Shown in pieces: positions 14,519 to 23,584 of a stretch of DNA of 25,410 nt. The notes beneath the pieces were generated by a model, which had not been told where the DNA came from, did no database searches, and was given only the letters and a program-made list of their open reading frames with translations. The stretch's first letter is position 1; every line of letters begins with the position of its first letter. Both the position numbers and the translations under genes were made by a program. Source of the stretch: Verrucomicrobiales bacterium. Lineage in GTDB: Bacteria > Verrucomicrobiota > Verrucomicrobiia > Verrucomicrobiales > DEV007. Location of the stretch: positions 1 through 25,410 of the forward strand of contig NZSO01000012.1 of assembly GCA_002696885.1 (NCBI GenBank), given 5' to 3'.

Positions 14519-15466
14519 ATGGAAGATATGATTATTATTGTCTGGAGGTACATTCAAAAGGCAATATTTGCGGTGATTATTCCAATCTTAGGTTTTTCTG
14601 CTTGTACGACTTCTGAAGTTGAGGTCATCGAATCGAGTAGAAGCTATGGCGCCCCTCCGCAGAATAGAAACATTTTAATTTCTCATAACCCCTTCACTGC
14701 AGCGCCTCACATAATAAATGTTTCTTCCTATGACCCGAAAGAGAAGCAGCGCTCGGGTTCATATTATAGTGAAGCTGATGTTAGGGCTTTAAGGAAGAAT
14801 GGTGCTCTAGGCCTAATAGCTAGATGCGGCAAGGGTAAGCAACTCGATAAAGATTGTGCCTCATTCCTTGCAGCAGGTGAGAGGCAAAGAATGCTTTTAG
14901 GGGCTTATTATTTTGTGCTAAAGGGAGTGGATCCCGTATGGCAGGCAGACAAATTTGTTAACCAGATTAAAAAAATAAAGTTAACCAAAAAACTCAAAAC
15001 CCCTGAAATATTGTTGGTTGGCGATTTTGATTCAAAGTCCTCTGTATATGACATCATTAAGTTTATAAATCGAATTGAGGAACGTACCGGCCAGTTGCCC
15101 ATGATTTATTTAGAGAATAGCGATCACTTGAGAAGGGTGTTAAGCAGTGCTTCAAGAAGTCAAAAGCAAAGAATTGCCCAATGCCCCTACTGGATTGCAT
15201 TATATTCTTCAGACAAAAAAGAAATGGAAACGCCTAACCGACTAATGGCAAAATATGGAATTTGGAACCAGTGGGCTTTATGGCAGTACTCTGGGGTTTA
15301 CTGGAATAAAAGAAAGTCGATGTCTGTTATTCATAATTATAGTTATGGAAAGTACCGGTCTCCTAAATACTATGGTGATATGAGTTGTCCTTTGGAGAGA
15401 AATATTTTTAACGGAACTGTTGATCAACTTTATAGTTTTTGGGGCAAGCAATCATGGAAATGGTAA
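14519..15466 (+). CDS. GH25-like (lysozyme-fold) lipoprotein with altered catalytic residues
   Basis: Predicted lipoprotein of 315 aa. A hydrophobic segment ends in a lipobox-like FSAC with C29, then a short linker and a glycoside hydrolase family 25 barrel. Matches in order: IINVSSY (65-71, family IDVSxxQ), GLIARCGKG, LLGAYYFVLKG (126-136, family GAYHF), GDFDS (168-172, family LDxE), MIYLENSDHL (185-194), YWIALYSS and WALWQYSG (252-259), then ERNIFNGT near the end. The two key acids differ from typical GH25 muramidases: the Asp of IDVS is Asn67, and the Glu of DxE is Asp171. Either activity is lost or the enzyme is a divergent branch. It follows the unknown membrane protein on the same strand. 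The fold call is confident; muramidase activity is not. Confidence 0.75.
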   Translation: MEDMIIIVWRYIQKAIFAVIIPILGFSACTTSEVEVIESSRSYGAPPQNRNILISHNPFTAAPHIINVSSYDPKEKQRSGSYYSEADVRALRKNGALGLIARCGKGKQLDKDCASFLAAGERQRMLLGAYYFVLKGVDPVWQADKFVNQIKKIKLTKKLKTPEILLVGDFDSKSSVYDIIKFINRIEERTGQLPMIYLENSDHLRRVLSSASRSQKQRIAQCPYWIALYSSDKKEMETPNRLMAKYGIWNQWALWQYSGVYWNKRKSMSVIHNYSYGKYRSPKYYGDMSCPLERNIFNGTVDQLYSFWGKQSWKW

Positions 15467-15490
15467 TCGTTGCTCATTCGAGCAAGTCAT

Positions 15491-17047
15491 TTACTTGGAT
15501 TTTCTAAAAGCCCATAATTTTTTTTGTCCTCTGAAATATATTGTGTCCGCGTCAATTGCCGGGGTAACAAAAACGGGCTCGCCGATGTCATAATTATGAA
15601 CCTCTTTGAAAGCTTGCCCTGGTTTTACAATAGAAACTTGACCTCTGTTTGAAACAAGAAATAGGTGACCGTTTGCAGAGACCGGAGACGCGCTATACTG
15701 ACCAGATCCCTTTACCCTTTCTCTGTAGAATTGCTCCCCTGTTTTTACATCGATAGCTGCAAGGATGCCTCCATTTCTGACCAAATAGATAATATTTTCA
15801 TAAAAGATCGGAGAGGGGATTTCGGGAATACTTTTGTTTAGCTCCCAGCTGACATGACTTTGTTCAATGTTTCCCTTGCCTCCTGACTTAATGGCTAAAA
15901 GCATTGGTTTTCCTCTTCGAACGGACATGTGAGTTATAAATTCCTCTTTCGTCCACGCCTTGTCTCCATTTTTATCTACCCATCTCAAAATACCGTTAAT
16001 TCTTTCTTCCTTTCTTTGTGGGTTTTCTGGCATCGGTATACCGAAACCAGGGTGACCTAATGGTAATTCAGGACGTAGTGGATATGTAAAGTTGCCGGTC
16101 ATCTCATTTCTAGAAATTTTACCATCATCATTCTTATCAAATTGAATCAAGGCATTCCAAAAAGGGGTGGGATCAATTTTATTGTCAGGAACGCCACCCA
16201 ACTGGGCGGATGAAACGTAAACATGATTATTTCCAACAACAGGGATGGCGATAGTTTCTCTGGAGAATCCTCCTGCGTACCAATTTTCAGATCCAGTTTG
16301 AGGATTATAGCTCCGAACTTTTTCATTGCCTAAAACGATTAATTCAGTGCCTTTATCGTTTTCCCAAATAATTGGAGTTGACCATCCACTTCGATGGTGT
16401 GGCCTTTCCGCAGTCCATATTATTTTACCGTTGAATCGGTTCAGTGCTATTATTTTGGATTTGCTCAGCAGGCTTTTTTCAATGTTGTTATCATTGTCGA
16501 GGACTAGAATGACATTGTCTTTATGAACCAAAGGGGATGTAGACATCCCATACAAACTCTTTGGAGTGGGCATTTTTTTTGACCATTTTTCAACACCCTC
16601 ATGGGTATAACAAATTAGGCCATAAGAGCCAAAATATACATATACATGTTCTTTGTCGACGAATGGTGTTGATGCTGCAGGACTACTCGTTTTGTGAACT
16701 TTTTCGATATCACATTCTGGAGCATTGCTTTTCCATTCTATTGATCCATTAGAAGCATTTATACACAGGGTTAGTAATCTATTATTTTCAATAGCAGTTA
16801 AAAAGATCCTATTCTCATAAATAACAGGAGAAGATAAACCTTCAGGTATATTGGTTTTCCATGCAATATTGTCATTAGAAATATGAATAGGGGGCGTAAA
16901 GTTTTCGTTTGCATTTCCAGATCCATTAGGACCTCTGAACTGGTTCCAGTTCTCATTAGCATCCACTCCTAAAAGTGGGATTGTCATAGGTAAAAGATAT
17001 TTAAAAAAAAATGCTATATCCTTAAAATTTATCAGTGACTTAATCAT
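15491..17047 (-). CDS. Secreted PQQ-like beta-propeller protein with inserted EF-hands
   Basis: Exported protein of 518 aa. After an N-terminal hydrophobic segment (about 11-28) comes NWNQFRGPNGSG (33-44), the hallmark opening of the large PQQ-like/BamB-like propeller family of Planctomycetes and Verrucomicrobia. Repeated blades follow, each with a V-Y/I-Y strand and a (N/T)G-x(2)-xW turn, such as NASNGSIEWKS and RFNGKIIWTAE. Two calcium-binding loops interrupt the propeller: DKNDDGKISRNE (304-315; canonical D-N-D with E315) and DKNGDKAWTKEE (358-369; D358, N360, D362, E369, with Lys in place of the usual Gly). PQQ binding itself is not shown, and members often act as structural or ligand-binding proteins. 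It lies 38 bases downstream of the amylase gene, same strand. Confidence 0.85.
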   Translation of the reverse strand: MIKSLINFKDIAFFFKYLLPMTIPLLGVDANENWNQFRGPNGSGNANENFTPPIHISNDNIAWKTNIPEGLSSPVIYENRIFLTAIENNRLLTLCINASNGSIEWKSNAPECDIEKVHKTSSPAASTPFVDKEHVYVYFGSYGLICYTHEGVEKWSKKMPTPKSLYGMSTSPLVHKDNVILVLDNDNNIEKSLLSKSKIIALNRFNGKIIWTAERPHHRSGWSTPIIWENDKGTELIVLGNEKVRSYNPQTGSENWYAGGFSRETIAIPVVGNNHVYVSSAQLGGVPDNKIDPTPFWNALIQFDKNDDGKISRNEMTGNFTYPLRPELPLGHPGFGIPMPENPQRKEERINGILRWVDKNGDKAWTKEEFITHMSVRRGKPMLLAIKSGGKGNIEQSHVSWELNKSIPEIPSPIFYENIIYLVRNGGILAAIDVKTGEQFYRERVKGSGQYSASPVSANGHLFLVSNRGQVSIVKPGQAFKEVHNYDIGEPVFVTPAIDADTIYFRGQKKLWAFRKSK

Positions 17048-17085
17048 GATCTCTTTAGAATCTACGTTATAAAAATTTTTGATTT

Positions 17086-18882
17086 TTAATTCATGAAAAT
17101 GGCGAAACCATGAGGTGAAATAGATGATTTACTCGTTCCAACCGAGCCAAAATAAAGTTTTAGTTTATGGGTTGAAAGAGGAATCTTTTTTGATTGATCT
17201 GACGAATTAAAAATTGCTAAGCAATGGTTTTCATTGTGACTTCTTTTGAAAGCGAATATTTTATCTTCAGCATTAGCCATTTTTATTTCGAAATTACCTC
17301 TTCTAAGCGAAGAATAATTCTTCCTGATCGAACATAGTTTTTTCATGAAATTTAGTAGGTCTTTATCCTGTGCGACTTTGAAACCCACTTCTCGCTTTGG
17401 GCCATAAGGTAAGGCGTATTCATTCTGATATGTAATATCATCCCAGATCATTGGTTTTCTGCAATCTGGATCATCGGCTCCCCACATTCCAACCTCATCA
17501 CCATAATATATGTAGGGTGCACCTGGTGATAAGAATTGGAAAACTAAAATTTGCTCCAATTTGGCACGATCATTTTGTGCGATTGGAGTGACTGAATAAT
17601 TTCTATTTCTTTGTAGGTTAGCACCATGATCAAGTCTATGACGTGGGTTTTTAATCATAGAAGCCAAGCGTTGAGTATCATGGCTATTTAGTAGATTTTG
17701 TAATCCCAGAACCACATTGTATCCATAATCTTCATGTACTGATTGTATTTCTTTTGAAAATTCAACAGCGTTTAATGGATTAACGGTTTGAATAAAATAT
17801 TGATAACTGTTGTCGGCAAATCTGTAATTCATCACGCTATCAAAAACGTCTCCGGATTTAATCCATTTAGCTGCATTCTTAAGTTTATTATTTTTGTAAT
17901 CTTGCCACCAAATTTCACCAGTGATGAATGCGTTGGGATTAATGCTTTTTACCCACTTTCTAAATTCTTTCCAAAACTCTATTGGCACTTCAGCGGCAAC
18001 ATCAAGCCTCCAGCCGTCAATGCCATCTTCAGGGTTTCCGTCATTATTGGGATCCATCCACCGACGAACTACAGAGTGAAAATATGCCTTTAAAGCCTTT
18101 GGGTAATCATTCTTAATCTTCTTAAATTCTGGCAAGCCTCTGTATCCTGACCAGCCCTCACATTCGAGTTCATTTACTTTAGTGGATGGGTTGTCCCATT
18201 TTTTAACTGTAAACCAATCTGCGTATGGGCTTGATGGTCCATTTTTTCGAAGATCTTTCAATGCCCAAAAATCAAGCCCGACGTGATTAAAAACACCATC
18301 GATGATTATTTTCATTTTTCTCGAATGGCATTCTTTAATGAGCTTTAAAAATAATTTGTCAGCTGAGGTCCATTCCCATTCTTTTGGATTAGCAGGATTT
18401 TCTTTTGCCCATATTGTTAGGTCGTATTTTGGATTTGGTCCGAAGTTGTTATCAATATGGTGTAATAACGTGGCGCCATATTTATGAAGGGAGGGGGATT
18501 CGAAGACAGGATTAAGGTATAATGCATTGACGCCTAATTTTTCTAAATAATCTAATTTATCGATTATTCCTTGGATGTCGCCCCCATATCTTCTTCTTTG
18601 TGCATTGTAATAGAAATCTTGATTGGTTTTAATTTCCCATTCTTGTAATTCATACCAGTCAGAACCCCAAGGGCTAATCTCCCATTCCCTTACAGGTTCG
18701 AATGGCCATGTTCCATCAAGTGTATCAATTGTCGGATCGTTTGACTTGTCACCATTCCTGAAGCGCTCTGGAAAAATTTGATACCAGATCGCGTCTTTTG
18801 ACCACTCTGGTATTCCATGAGATTGGTCTGCACCCACTAAGATGAATATAATGACTGCAAGGTTTTTTATTTTTGCCATCAT
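17086..18882 (-). CDS. Secreted GH13 alpha-amylase-family enzyme (neopullulanase/cyclomaltodextrinase-like)
   Basis: Starch or maltodextrin hydrolase of 598 aa, exported by a signal peptide (residues 1 to about 23, AKIKNLAVIIFILVGADQSHG). All four GH13 regions are present: DGVFNH (195-200), GWRLDVAAEV with nucleophile D294, GEIWW with acid/base E323, and NSHD (399-402) for the transition-state Asp. WYQIFPERF near the start, RYGGDIQGI and YYGDEVGMWGADDPDCRKPMIW point to the neopullulanase/maltogenic-amylase/cyclomaltodextrinase group. A beta-sandwich C-terminal domain is likely from about 510. Start is either of two adjacent ATGs (MM). It is followed by the PQQ propeller gene 38 bases on, likely an operon. 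A long inverted repeat lies upstream, in the gap shared with cvfB. Confidence 0.92.
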   Translation of the reverse strand: MMAKIKNLAVIIFILVGADQSHGIPEWSKDAIWYQIFPERFRNGDKSNDPTIDTLDGTWPFEPVREWEISPWGSDWYELQEWEIKTNQDFYYNAQRRRYGGDIQGIIDKLDYLEKLGVNALYLNPVFESPSLHKYGATLLHHIDNNFGPNPKYDLTIWAKENPANPKEWEWTSADKLFLKLIKECHSRKMKIIIDGVFNHVGLDFWALKDLRKNGPSSPYADWFTVKKWDNPSTKVNELECEGWSGYRGLPEFKKIKNDYPKALKAYFHSVVRRWMDPNNDGNPEDGIDGWRLDVAAEVPIEFWKEFRKWVKSINPNAFITGEIWWQDYKNNKLKNAAKWIKSGDVFDSVMNYRFADNSYQYFIQTVNPLNAVEFSKEIQSVHEDYGYNVVLGLQNLLNSHDTQRLASMIKNPRHRLDHGANLQRNRNYSVTPIAQNDRAKLEQILVFQFLSPGAPYIYYGDEVGMWGADDPDCRKPMIWDDITYQNEYALPYGPKREVGFKVAQDKDLLNFMKKLCSIRKNYSSLRRGNFEIKMANAEDKIFAFKRSHNENHCLAIFNSSDQSKKIPLSTHKLKLYFGSVGTSKSSISPHGFAIFMN

Positions 18883-18954
18883 TTAGGATAATTTTTAGTT
18901 GTTACAAGTTTAATTAATTGTCTGAACTAAACACCAATAAATTGTGATATTACT

Positions 18955-18998
18955 AATTAAGGGAAAAGGAATTGAATAGTTTTTTTTATCCCTTAATT
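18955..18998. repeat. Inverted repeat in the divergent amylase/cvfB gap
   Basis: AATTAAGGGA (18955-18964) and TCCCTTAATT (18989-18998) are perfect 10-bp arms. The interior continues as AAAA against TTTT past one unpaired base, leaving a loop of about a dozen bases. Both flanking genes read outward from this gap, so it is not a gene-end terminator. It could be an operator or a leader structure. The rest of the 192-base gap holds no other clear element. Confidence 0.45.
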
Positions 18999-19074
18999 TA
19001 CAGCCACTTCTAATATTAAACTAACTTTTTATTTTGTTAGATCATTTCACTATTAGGGTCACTGCTCCCAATAT

Positions 19075-19929
19075 ATGTTTACCCCCCAGATAGGTCATTT
19101 CAATGAGTTGCAAATTCTTGGTGAAAATGAGTTTGGCTTGAACCTTGACGGAGGAGAAGAATTTGGATCAATACTTCTCCCCAAAAGGTATGCTCCAAAA
19201 GTGTTTGAAACCGGAGAAAGGATTAGGGTTTTCTTGTATTTAGATTCGGATGACAGACTTATAGCAACCACTGAATCACCAATAGCTACTGCTGGTGAAT
19301 TTGCTTATTTGCGTGTCATTGATTCAACAAGATCTGGGTCGTTTCTTGAATGGGGGTTACCAAAGGATTTGCTGCTACCTTTTGGAGAACAGCCTAAAAG
19401 ATCGCGAGTTGGTGATCATGTTGTTGTATATATTTATTTGGATGAAATAAGTGGGCGACTAGTGGCATCTGCTAAGCTCAAAAAATTTGTATCAGAAAAA
19501 CCTCCGCCAAATTTTAGAGCTGGTATGGAAGTGGATATTATGCCTGTAGAAAAAACAGACATTGGCATCCGATCCATTGTAAATGATAAATATTGGGGTT
19601 TTTTGAAAGGCGAAATAATAGAAAATAACTGTAAATTCGGTCTGAAGCAAAAAGGCTACATTAGTAGAATTACGGAAGAAAATTTTCTCGATTTAAGTTT
19701 CCAGCCGCCTGGATATACAAAGGTTTCTGGTGCTGCTGAAACACTTCTTCAATCTTTGATTGCTGCGGAGGGGGGCTTTTTAGGAGTGCATGATAAAAGT
19801 TTGCCGGAAGAGGTCAGGAAGGTAACTGGAATGAGTAAAAAAGTTTTTAAGCAAGCTGTGGGCAAATTATACAAAGAGAAAAAGATTCAAATTAGTGATA
19901 AGGGTATCCTCCTTACATCACAGTCATAA
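19075..19929 (+). CDS. CvfB-family S1-type RNA-binding regulator
   Basis: Cytoplasmic protein of 284 aa (the normal length of CvfB/YitL) with tandem S1-like OB domains and a C-terminal winged helix. Visible family blocks: EFGLNLDGGEEFGSILLPKRYAPKVFETGERIRVFLYLDSDDRLIATTESP (19-69), EWGLPKDLLLPFGEQPKRSRVGDHVVVYIYLDEISGRLVASAKL (about 92-135) and a third S1-like stretch with GFLKGEI. The winged-helix end is GMSKKVFKQAVGKLYKEKKIQISDKGILL (about 251-280). In Staphylococcus, CvfB controls virulence gene expression by binding RNA; in free-living bacteria the target is unknown. It diverges from the amylase gene and converges with acnB. No Shine-Dalgarno is visible before the ATG. Confidence 0.88.
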   Translation: MFTPQIGHFNELQILGENEFGLNLDGGEEFGSILLPKRYAPKVFETGERIRVFLYLDSDDRLIATTESPIATAGEFAYLRVIDSTRSGSFLEWGLPKDLLLPFGEQPKRSRVGDHVVVYIYLDEISGRLVASAKLKKFVSEKPPPNFRAGMEVDIMPVEKTDIGIRSIVNDKYWGFLKGEIIENNCKFGLKQKGYISRITEENFLDLSFQPPGYTKVSGAAETLLQSLIAAEGGFLGVHDKSLPEEVRKVTGMSKKVFKQAVGKLYKEKKIQISDKGILLTSQS

Positions 19930-19969
19930 GGTGGCACCAATGGCGTATAGACTTAGGTCTAAACAATGA

Positions 19970-22744
19970 TTAAGATGCTGTAATTAATTCTTTTTTCGGC
20001 GGAGCGAATTTTGTTAAGTCGATTCCCACAACTGCTACCTGATATTCTTCAAAGGTTGGAGTTCTGCCAAGTATTGCCGAGAGAACGACAACAGGGGTGG
20101 AAGACAAAAGAGATTCGCCTTTTTTACGATCAGAATCCTCAACAACTCTTCCTTGGAATAATCGAGTTGAAGTTGCCATTACCGTGTCACCTTTCTCAGC
20201 TTTTTCCTGATTGCCCATACATAAATTACATCCTGGCCTCTCAAGATACATCATGTTTTCGTACTCTTTTCTCGCACTGCTCTTTGGGTTGTTGTCATCA
20301 AATTCAAAGCCAGAATATTTTTGTAGAATATTCCAGTCCCCCTCATCTTTAAGTTCCTCTATAATGTTATAGGTTGGAGCAGCTACAACTAGTGGGGCAT
20401 TGAATTCAACTTTGCCTTGTTCTTTTTCAAGGTTTTTAAGCATTTGAGCGACAATTTTCAAATCTCCTTTATGAACCATGCAAGAGCCGACAAAGCCAAG
20501 ATCAACTTTTTTGGATCCTTTATAATAGGAGAGTGCCCTAATGGTATCGTGTGTATACCTTTTGGAGACATCCTCGTTATGGACGTCTGGATCGGCGATC
20601 ATAGGCTCGACTATTTGGTCTAGATCTACTACAAATTCAGCAAAGTATTTGGCATCAGCATCAGGGGTCAAAGCTGGTTTCTCACCGGAACGAATTTCTG
20701 AAATCCTCTTATCAGCACTATCAATTAAGCCCTGAAGGACTTTCTTTTGATTATCCATTCCTTTGTCGACCATTATTTGAATCCGGCTCTTTGCTATTTC
20801 CAAAGATTCAATAAGTGTTTCGTCTTGAGATATGCATATTGAAGCTTTTGCCTTCATTTCTGCCGTCCAATCAGTAAAGGTAAATGCCTTATCTGCAGGT
20901 AATGTTCCGATGTGAACTTCAATGACCCTACCTTGAAAAACATTGTCACCAAATTTTGAGAGCATTTGCGATTGGGTAGCATGCACCACGTCACGGAAAT
21001 CCATGTAAGGCTTCAAATTCCCTTTAAAGGTTACTTTTACTGATTCAGGGATTGGCATTGATGCCTCACCAGTAGCTAGAGCAAGAGCAACTGTTCCAGA
21101 GTCAGCTCCGAATGCTACTCCTTTTGACATTCTTGTGTGTGAATCTCCGCCAATGATTATCGCCCATTCGTCGACAGTAAGATCATTCAAAACTTTGTGA
21201 ATGACATCAGTCATTGAGTGGTATTCACCTTCAGGGTCTCGTGCAGTAATTAGCCCGAATTCATTCATAAACCTCATGAGTTTAGGAATGTTCGTTTGAG
21301 CTTTTTTATCCCAAACTGAAGCGGTATGACATCCTGATTGATAGGCTGCGTCGACTATAGGAGAAATTGTTGTTGCAGCCATTGCCTCTAATTCCTGTGA
21401 AGTCATCAGTCCAGTAGTGTCTTGTGAACCCACAATATTTACCTCAACTCTCACGTCAGACCCAGCATGTAAGACGATGCCTTCAGTTGTTCCAACAGCA
21501 TTCTTATTGAATATTTTTTCTACAGCGGTGAGTCCCTGATTTTCGTGTGAAATCTCCTTGGATGGAGCAAATACAGGTTTTAACTCTTTACCAAGAAGCT
21601 TAGTTGCAAAATTCTGCAATTTTTTACCAAAGACAATCGCATAGGATCCACCCGCCTTTATGAATTCAACTTTTTGAGGAGTTAGGGAGGATGAAATATC
21701 AACTAATTCTTGCTCACCATTATATAGTTTTTTCTCTTTGGTGTTTATGGTGAGAACGGTCCCGGTATCAACAGAGTAGGTTTGTTCTAAAATTGGTTCT
21801 CCATCACTATCAAATAGAGGATTTCCCTCTTCATCTGACTTTTTAACCCAGTTCTTTAAATCAATACCGATTCCACCGGTCACGCTGACTGTGGTCAAAA
21901 ATATGGGTGATATTCCATTTGTGCCTGCCACGATAGGAAAAATATTTACAAAAGGAACATACGGGCTCGCTTGTTTTCCTGTCCAAAGGGCAACGTTGTT
22001 GACACCTGACATTCTTGAGGAGCCAACGCCCATCGTTCCTTTTTCAGCAATTAGCATGACACTCTTGTCAGGGTGTAAATTTTGAAGGGCTTTGATTTCA
22101 TTCTGAGCATTCACAGAAATCATACACTTTCCATGCAATTCACGATCAGAGCGTGAGTGTGCTTGATTGCCTGGTGAGAGTAGGTCCGTGGAGATATCAC
22201 CTTCTCCAGCCACATAGGTTACGACTTCAATTTTCTCAGATACTTCTGGAAGTTTGGTGAAAAATTCAGCTTCTGCGTAGCTTTCAAGTATCTTCTTCGC
22301 AATTTCATTGCCATCATTAAAAGCGGTTTCGAGTTTTTCCATATCCGCTTCATAAAGAAAAACTTGAGTCTTGAGGACTTCGGCAGCTTCTTTGGCAGTT
22401 GATGCTTGATCGCTTAGGGCCAAATTGAGAAGGACCTCGACTGACGGTCCTCCTTTCATATGCGACAATAACTCAAATGCAAAGGTTGGTGATATTTCTT
22501 TGATGGATACTTTGCCGAGAATTATTTCCTGCAGAAAATCTGCTTTTACTCTAGCTGCATCAGTCGTCCCTGGGAGAATGTTATAGATTAAAAAATTTAG
22601 AGATTGATCCCTATGCTCATTTTCCGAATCTTTTATTTGTGAAATGATTTCTGCAAGAAGTTCTCCACAATCAATTGGTTTTGGATTTAAATCCTGAGCC
22701 TTCCGTTCCTCAATTTCTTTAATGTACTCCGTGTAGTGGCTCAT
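19970..22744 (-). CDS. acnB: Aconitate hydratase B
   Basis: TCA-cycle aconitase (citrate to isocitrate; family members also hydrate 2-methyl-cis-aconitate) carrying a [4Fe-4S] cluster. It has 924 aa, slightly longer than the E. coli enzyme. The AcnB-specific N-terminal HEAT-like domain is present (ESVSIKEISPTFAFELLSHMKGGPSVEVLL region, about 75-106), so this is not AcnA. The cluster cysteines are C755 (GFVGSCMVHKG) and C839 and C842 (RPGCNLCMGNQ). Also visible are GSRMSGVNNVALWTGKQASPYVPF, GGDSHTRMSKGVAFGADSGTVALA and STSTRLF-type substrate-binding blocks. Compared with E. coli, the C-terminus carries about 25 extra residues (VVGIDLTKFAPPKKELITAS). It stands alone, with convergent cvfB downstream and divergent fetA upstream. 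Confidence 0.97.
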   Translation of the reverse strand: MSHYTEYIKEIEERKAQDLNPKPIDCGELLAEIISQIKDSENEHRDQSLNFLIYNILPGTTDAARVKADFLQEIILGKVSIKEISPTFAFELLSHMKGGPSVEVLLNLALSDQASTAKEAAEVLKTQVFLYEADMEKLETAFNDGNEIAKKILESYAEAEFFTKLPEVSEKIEVVTYVAGEGDISTDLLSPGNQAHSRSDRELHGKCMISVNAQNEIKALQNLHPDKSVMLIAEKGTMGVGSSRMSGVNNVALWTGKQASPYVPFVNIFPIVAGTNGISPIFLTTVSVTGGIGIDLKNWVKKSDEEGNPLFDSDGEPILEQTYSVDTGTVLTINTKEKKLYNGEQELVDISSSLTPQKVEFIKAGGSYAIVFGKKLQNFATKLLGKELKPVFAPSKEISHENQGLTAVEKIFNKNAVGTTEGIVLHAGSDVRVEVNIVGSQDTTGLMTSQELEAMAATTISPIVDAAYQSGCHTASVWDKKAQTNIPKLMRFMNEFGLITARDPEGEYHSMTDVIHKVLNDLTVDEWAIIIGGDSHTRMSKGVAFGADSGTVALALATGEASMPIPESVKVTFKGNLKPYMDFRDVVHATQSQMLSKFGDNVFQGRVIEVHIGTLPADKAFTFTDWTAEMKAKASICISQDETLIESLEIAKSRIQIMVDKGMDNQKKVLQGLIDSADKRISEIRSGEKPALTPDADAKYFAEFVVDLDQIVEPMIADPDVHNEDVSKRYTHDTIRALSYYKGSKKVDLGFVGSCMVHKGDLKIVAQMLKNLEKEQGKVEFNAPLVVAAPTYNIIEELKDEGDWNILQKYSGFEFDDNNPKSSARKEYENMMYLERPGCNLCMGNQEKAEKGDTVMATSTRLFQGRVVEDSDRKKGESLLSSTPVVVLSAILGRTPTFEEYQVAVVGIDLTKFAPPKKELITAS

Positions 22745-22987
22745 GTTATATTAGCGAATTAGTGTTTAATTAATGCTTAGCGGTTTTATAAAAGTATTCT
22801 TAAAAATAACTTAAGGATAAATTGTTAACTTGTAGCGAATTATAGGGATTGGAAATGATTTATATATTAGTTACGAATGTCGGATCAGCAAGCCAGATCA
22901 AAAGGATTTTGAGGTAAATTTATACAATCGGTTGCCACAGCTGTGAGATTGTCTTGTGTTTGGAGCAACAAGAATCTACTTTTCTTC

Positions 22988-23584
22988 GTGTTAAAAGTTA
23001 GTGGGCTAACATTTTTGGACTGGAATTCAATGAGTTTTAATGTGGATTCGGGTCAATGTTTGGGTTTGTCTGGTCAATCTGGTGCAGGTAAGACCTTACT
23101 TTTAAGAGCAATCGCTGACCTCGATATCAATTATGGTGAGATTTCAATCCATGGTAATTTGAGGTCTAGTTTTTCTGGACCTGATTGGCGAAAAAAAGTT
23201 GGATACTTACCTGCAGAATCAAAATGGTGGCACCTATTGACCGGACAACACTTTGAGAATTCTCAAAATGTCCCATTTGAAAGTTTAGGATTTTCTGATC
23301 ATTCAATTTTGGATAGAGAGGTGTCTAATCTATCATCTGGTGAAAAGCAAAGGTTAGCCCTTGCTCGATTATTGTCACTTTCACCAGAGGTTCTTTTGTT
23401 AGATGAGCCAACTGCTAACTTGGACCAACAAAACTCAGATTTAGTTGAAGGACTCGTTAATGAGTATCGCAAAAATCATGGAGCAGCCGTGATTTGGGTG
23501 GCTCATGATGAATCACAATTATTGAGGGTTTCCCAAAGAAGATTGCGCATGAAAGACAAATCTTTATTAAGTGATGAAGACTAA
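22988..23584 (+). CDS. fetA: ABC transporter ATP-binding protein, FetA/YbbL type
   Basis: Cytoplasmic ATPase of a two-gene ABC transporter. The frame is open from a GTG at 22943 (213 aa), but the GTG at 22988 starts exactly where the family does (LKVSGLTFLDWNSMSF) and is preferred; this gives 198 aa. Numbered from 22943: Walker A GQSGAGKT (44-51), signature LSSGEKQR (130-137), Walker B LLLDEPT (151-157) and H-loop H188 in WVAHDE. It is short for an ABC ATPase, as expected for this group. It overlaps fetB by about 11-14 bases (translational coupling). FetAB of E. coli is linked to iron export and oxidative-stress resistance; assignment here follows from the fetB partner. The upstream 240 bases show no clear promoter. 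Confidence 0.85.
   Translation: MLKVSGLTFLDWNSMSFNVDSGQCLGLSGQSGAGKTLLLRAIADLDINYGEISIHGNLRSSFSGPDWRKKVGYLPAESKWWHLLTGQHFENSQNVPFESLGFSDHSILDREVSNLSSGEKQRLALARLLSLSPEVLLLDEPTANLDQQNSDLVEGLVNEYRKNHGAAVIWVAHDESQLLRVSQRRLRMKDKSLLSDED

Noticed and set aside
15470..15485. Small hairpin TTGCTC-ATTC-GAGCAA between the GH25-like and propeller genes
   Set aside because: The stem is 6 bp with no T-run on either strand; it could be a weak terminator but is not supported enough to list.
22936..22945. CACAGCTGTG palindrome just before the early GTG of the fetA frame
   Set aside because: Ten bases of self-complementarity occur by chance often; no second copy or matching regulator motif (for example a Fur-like box) is seen.
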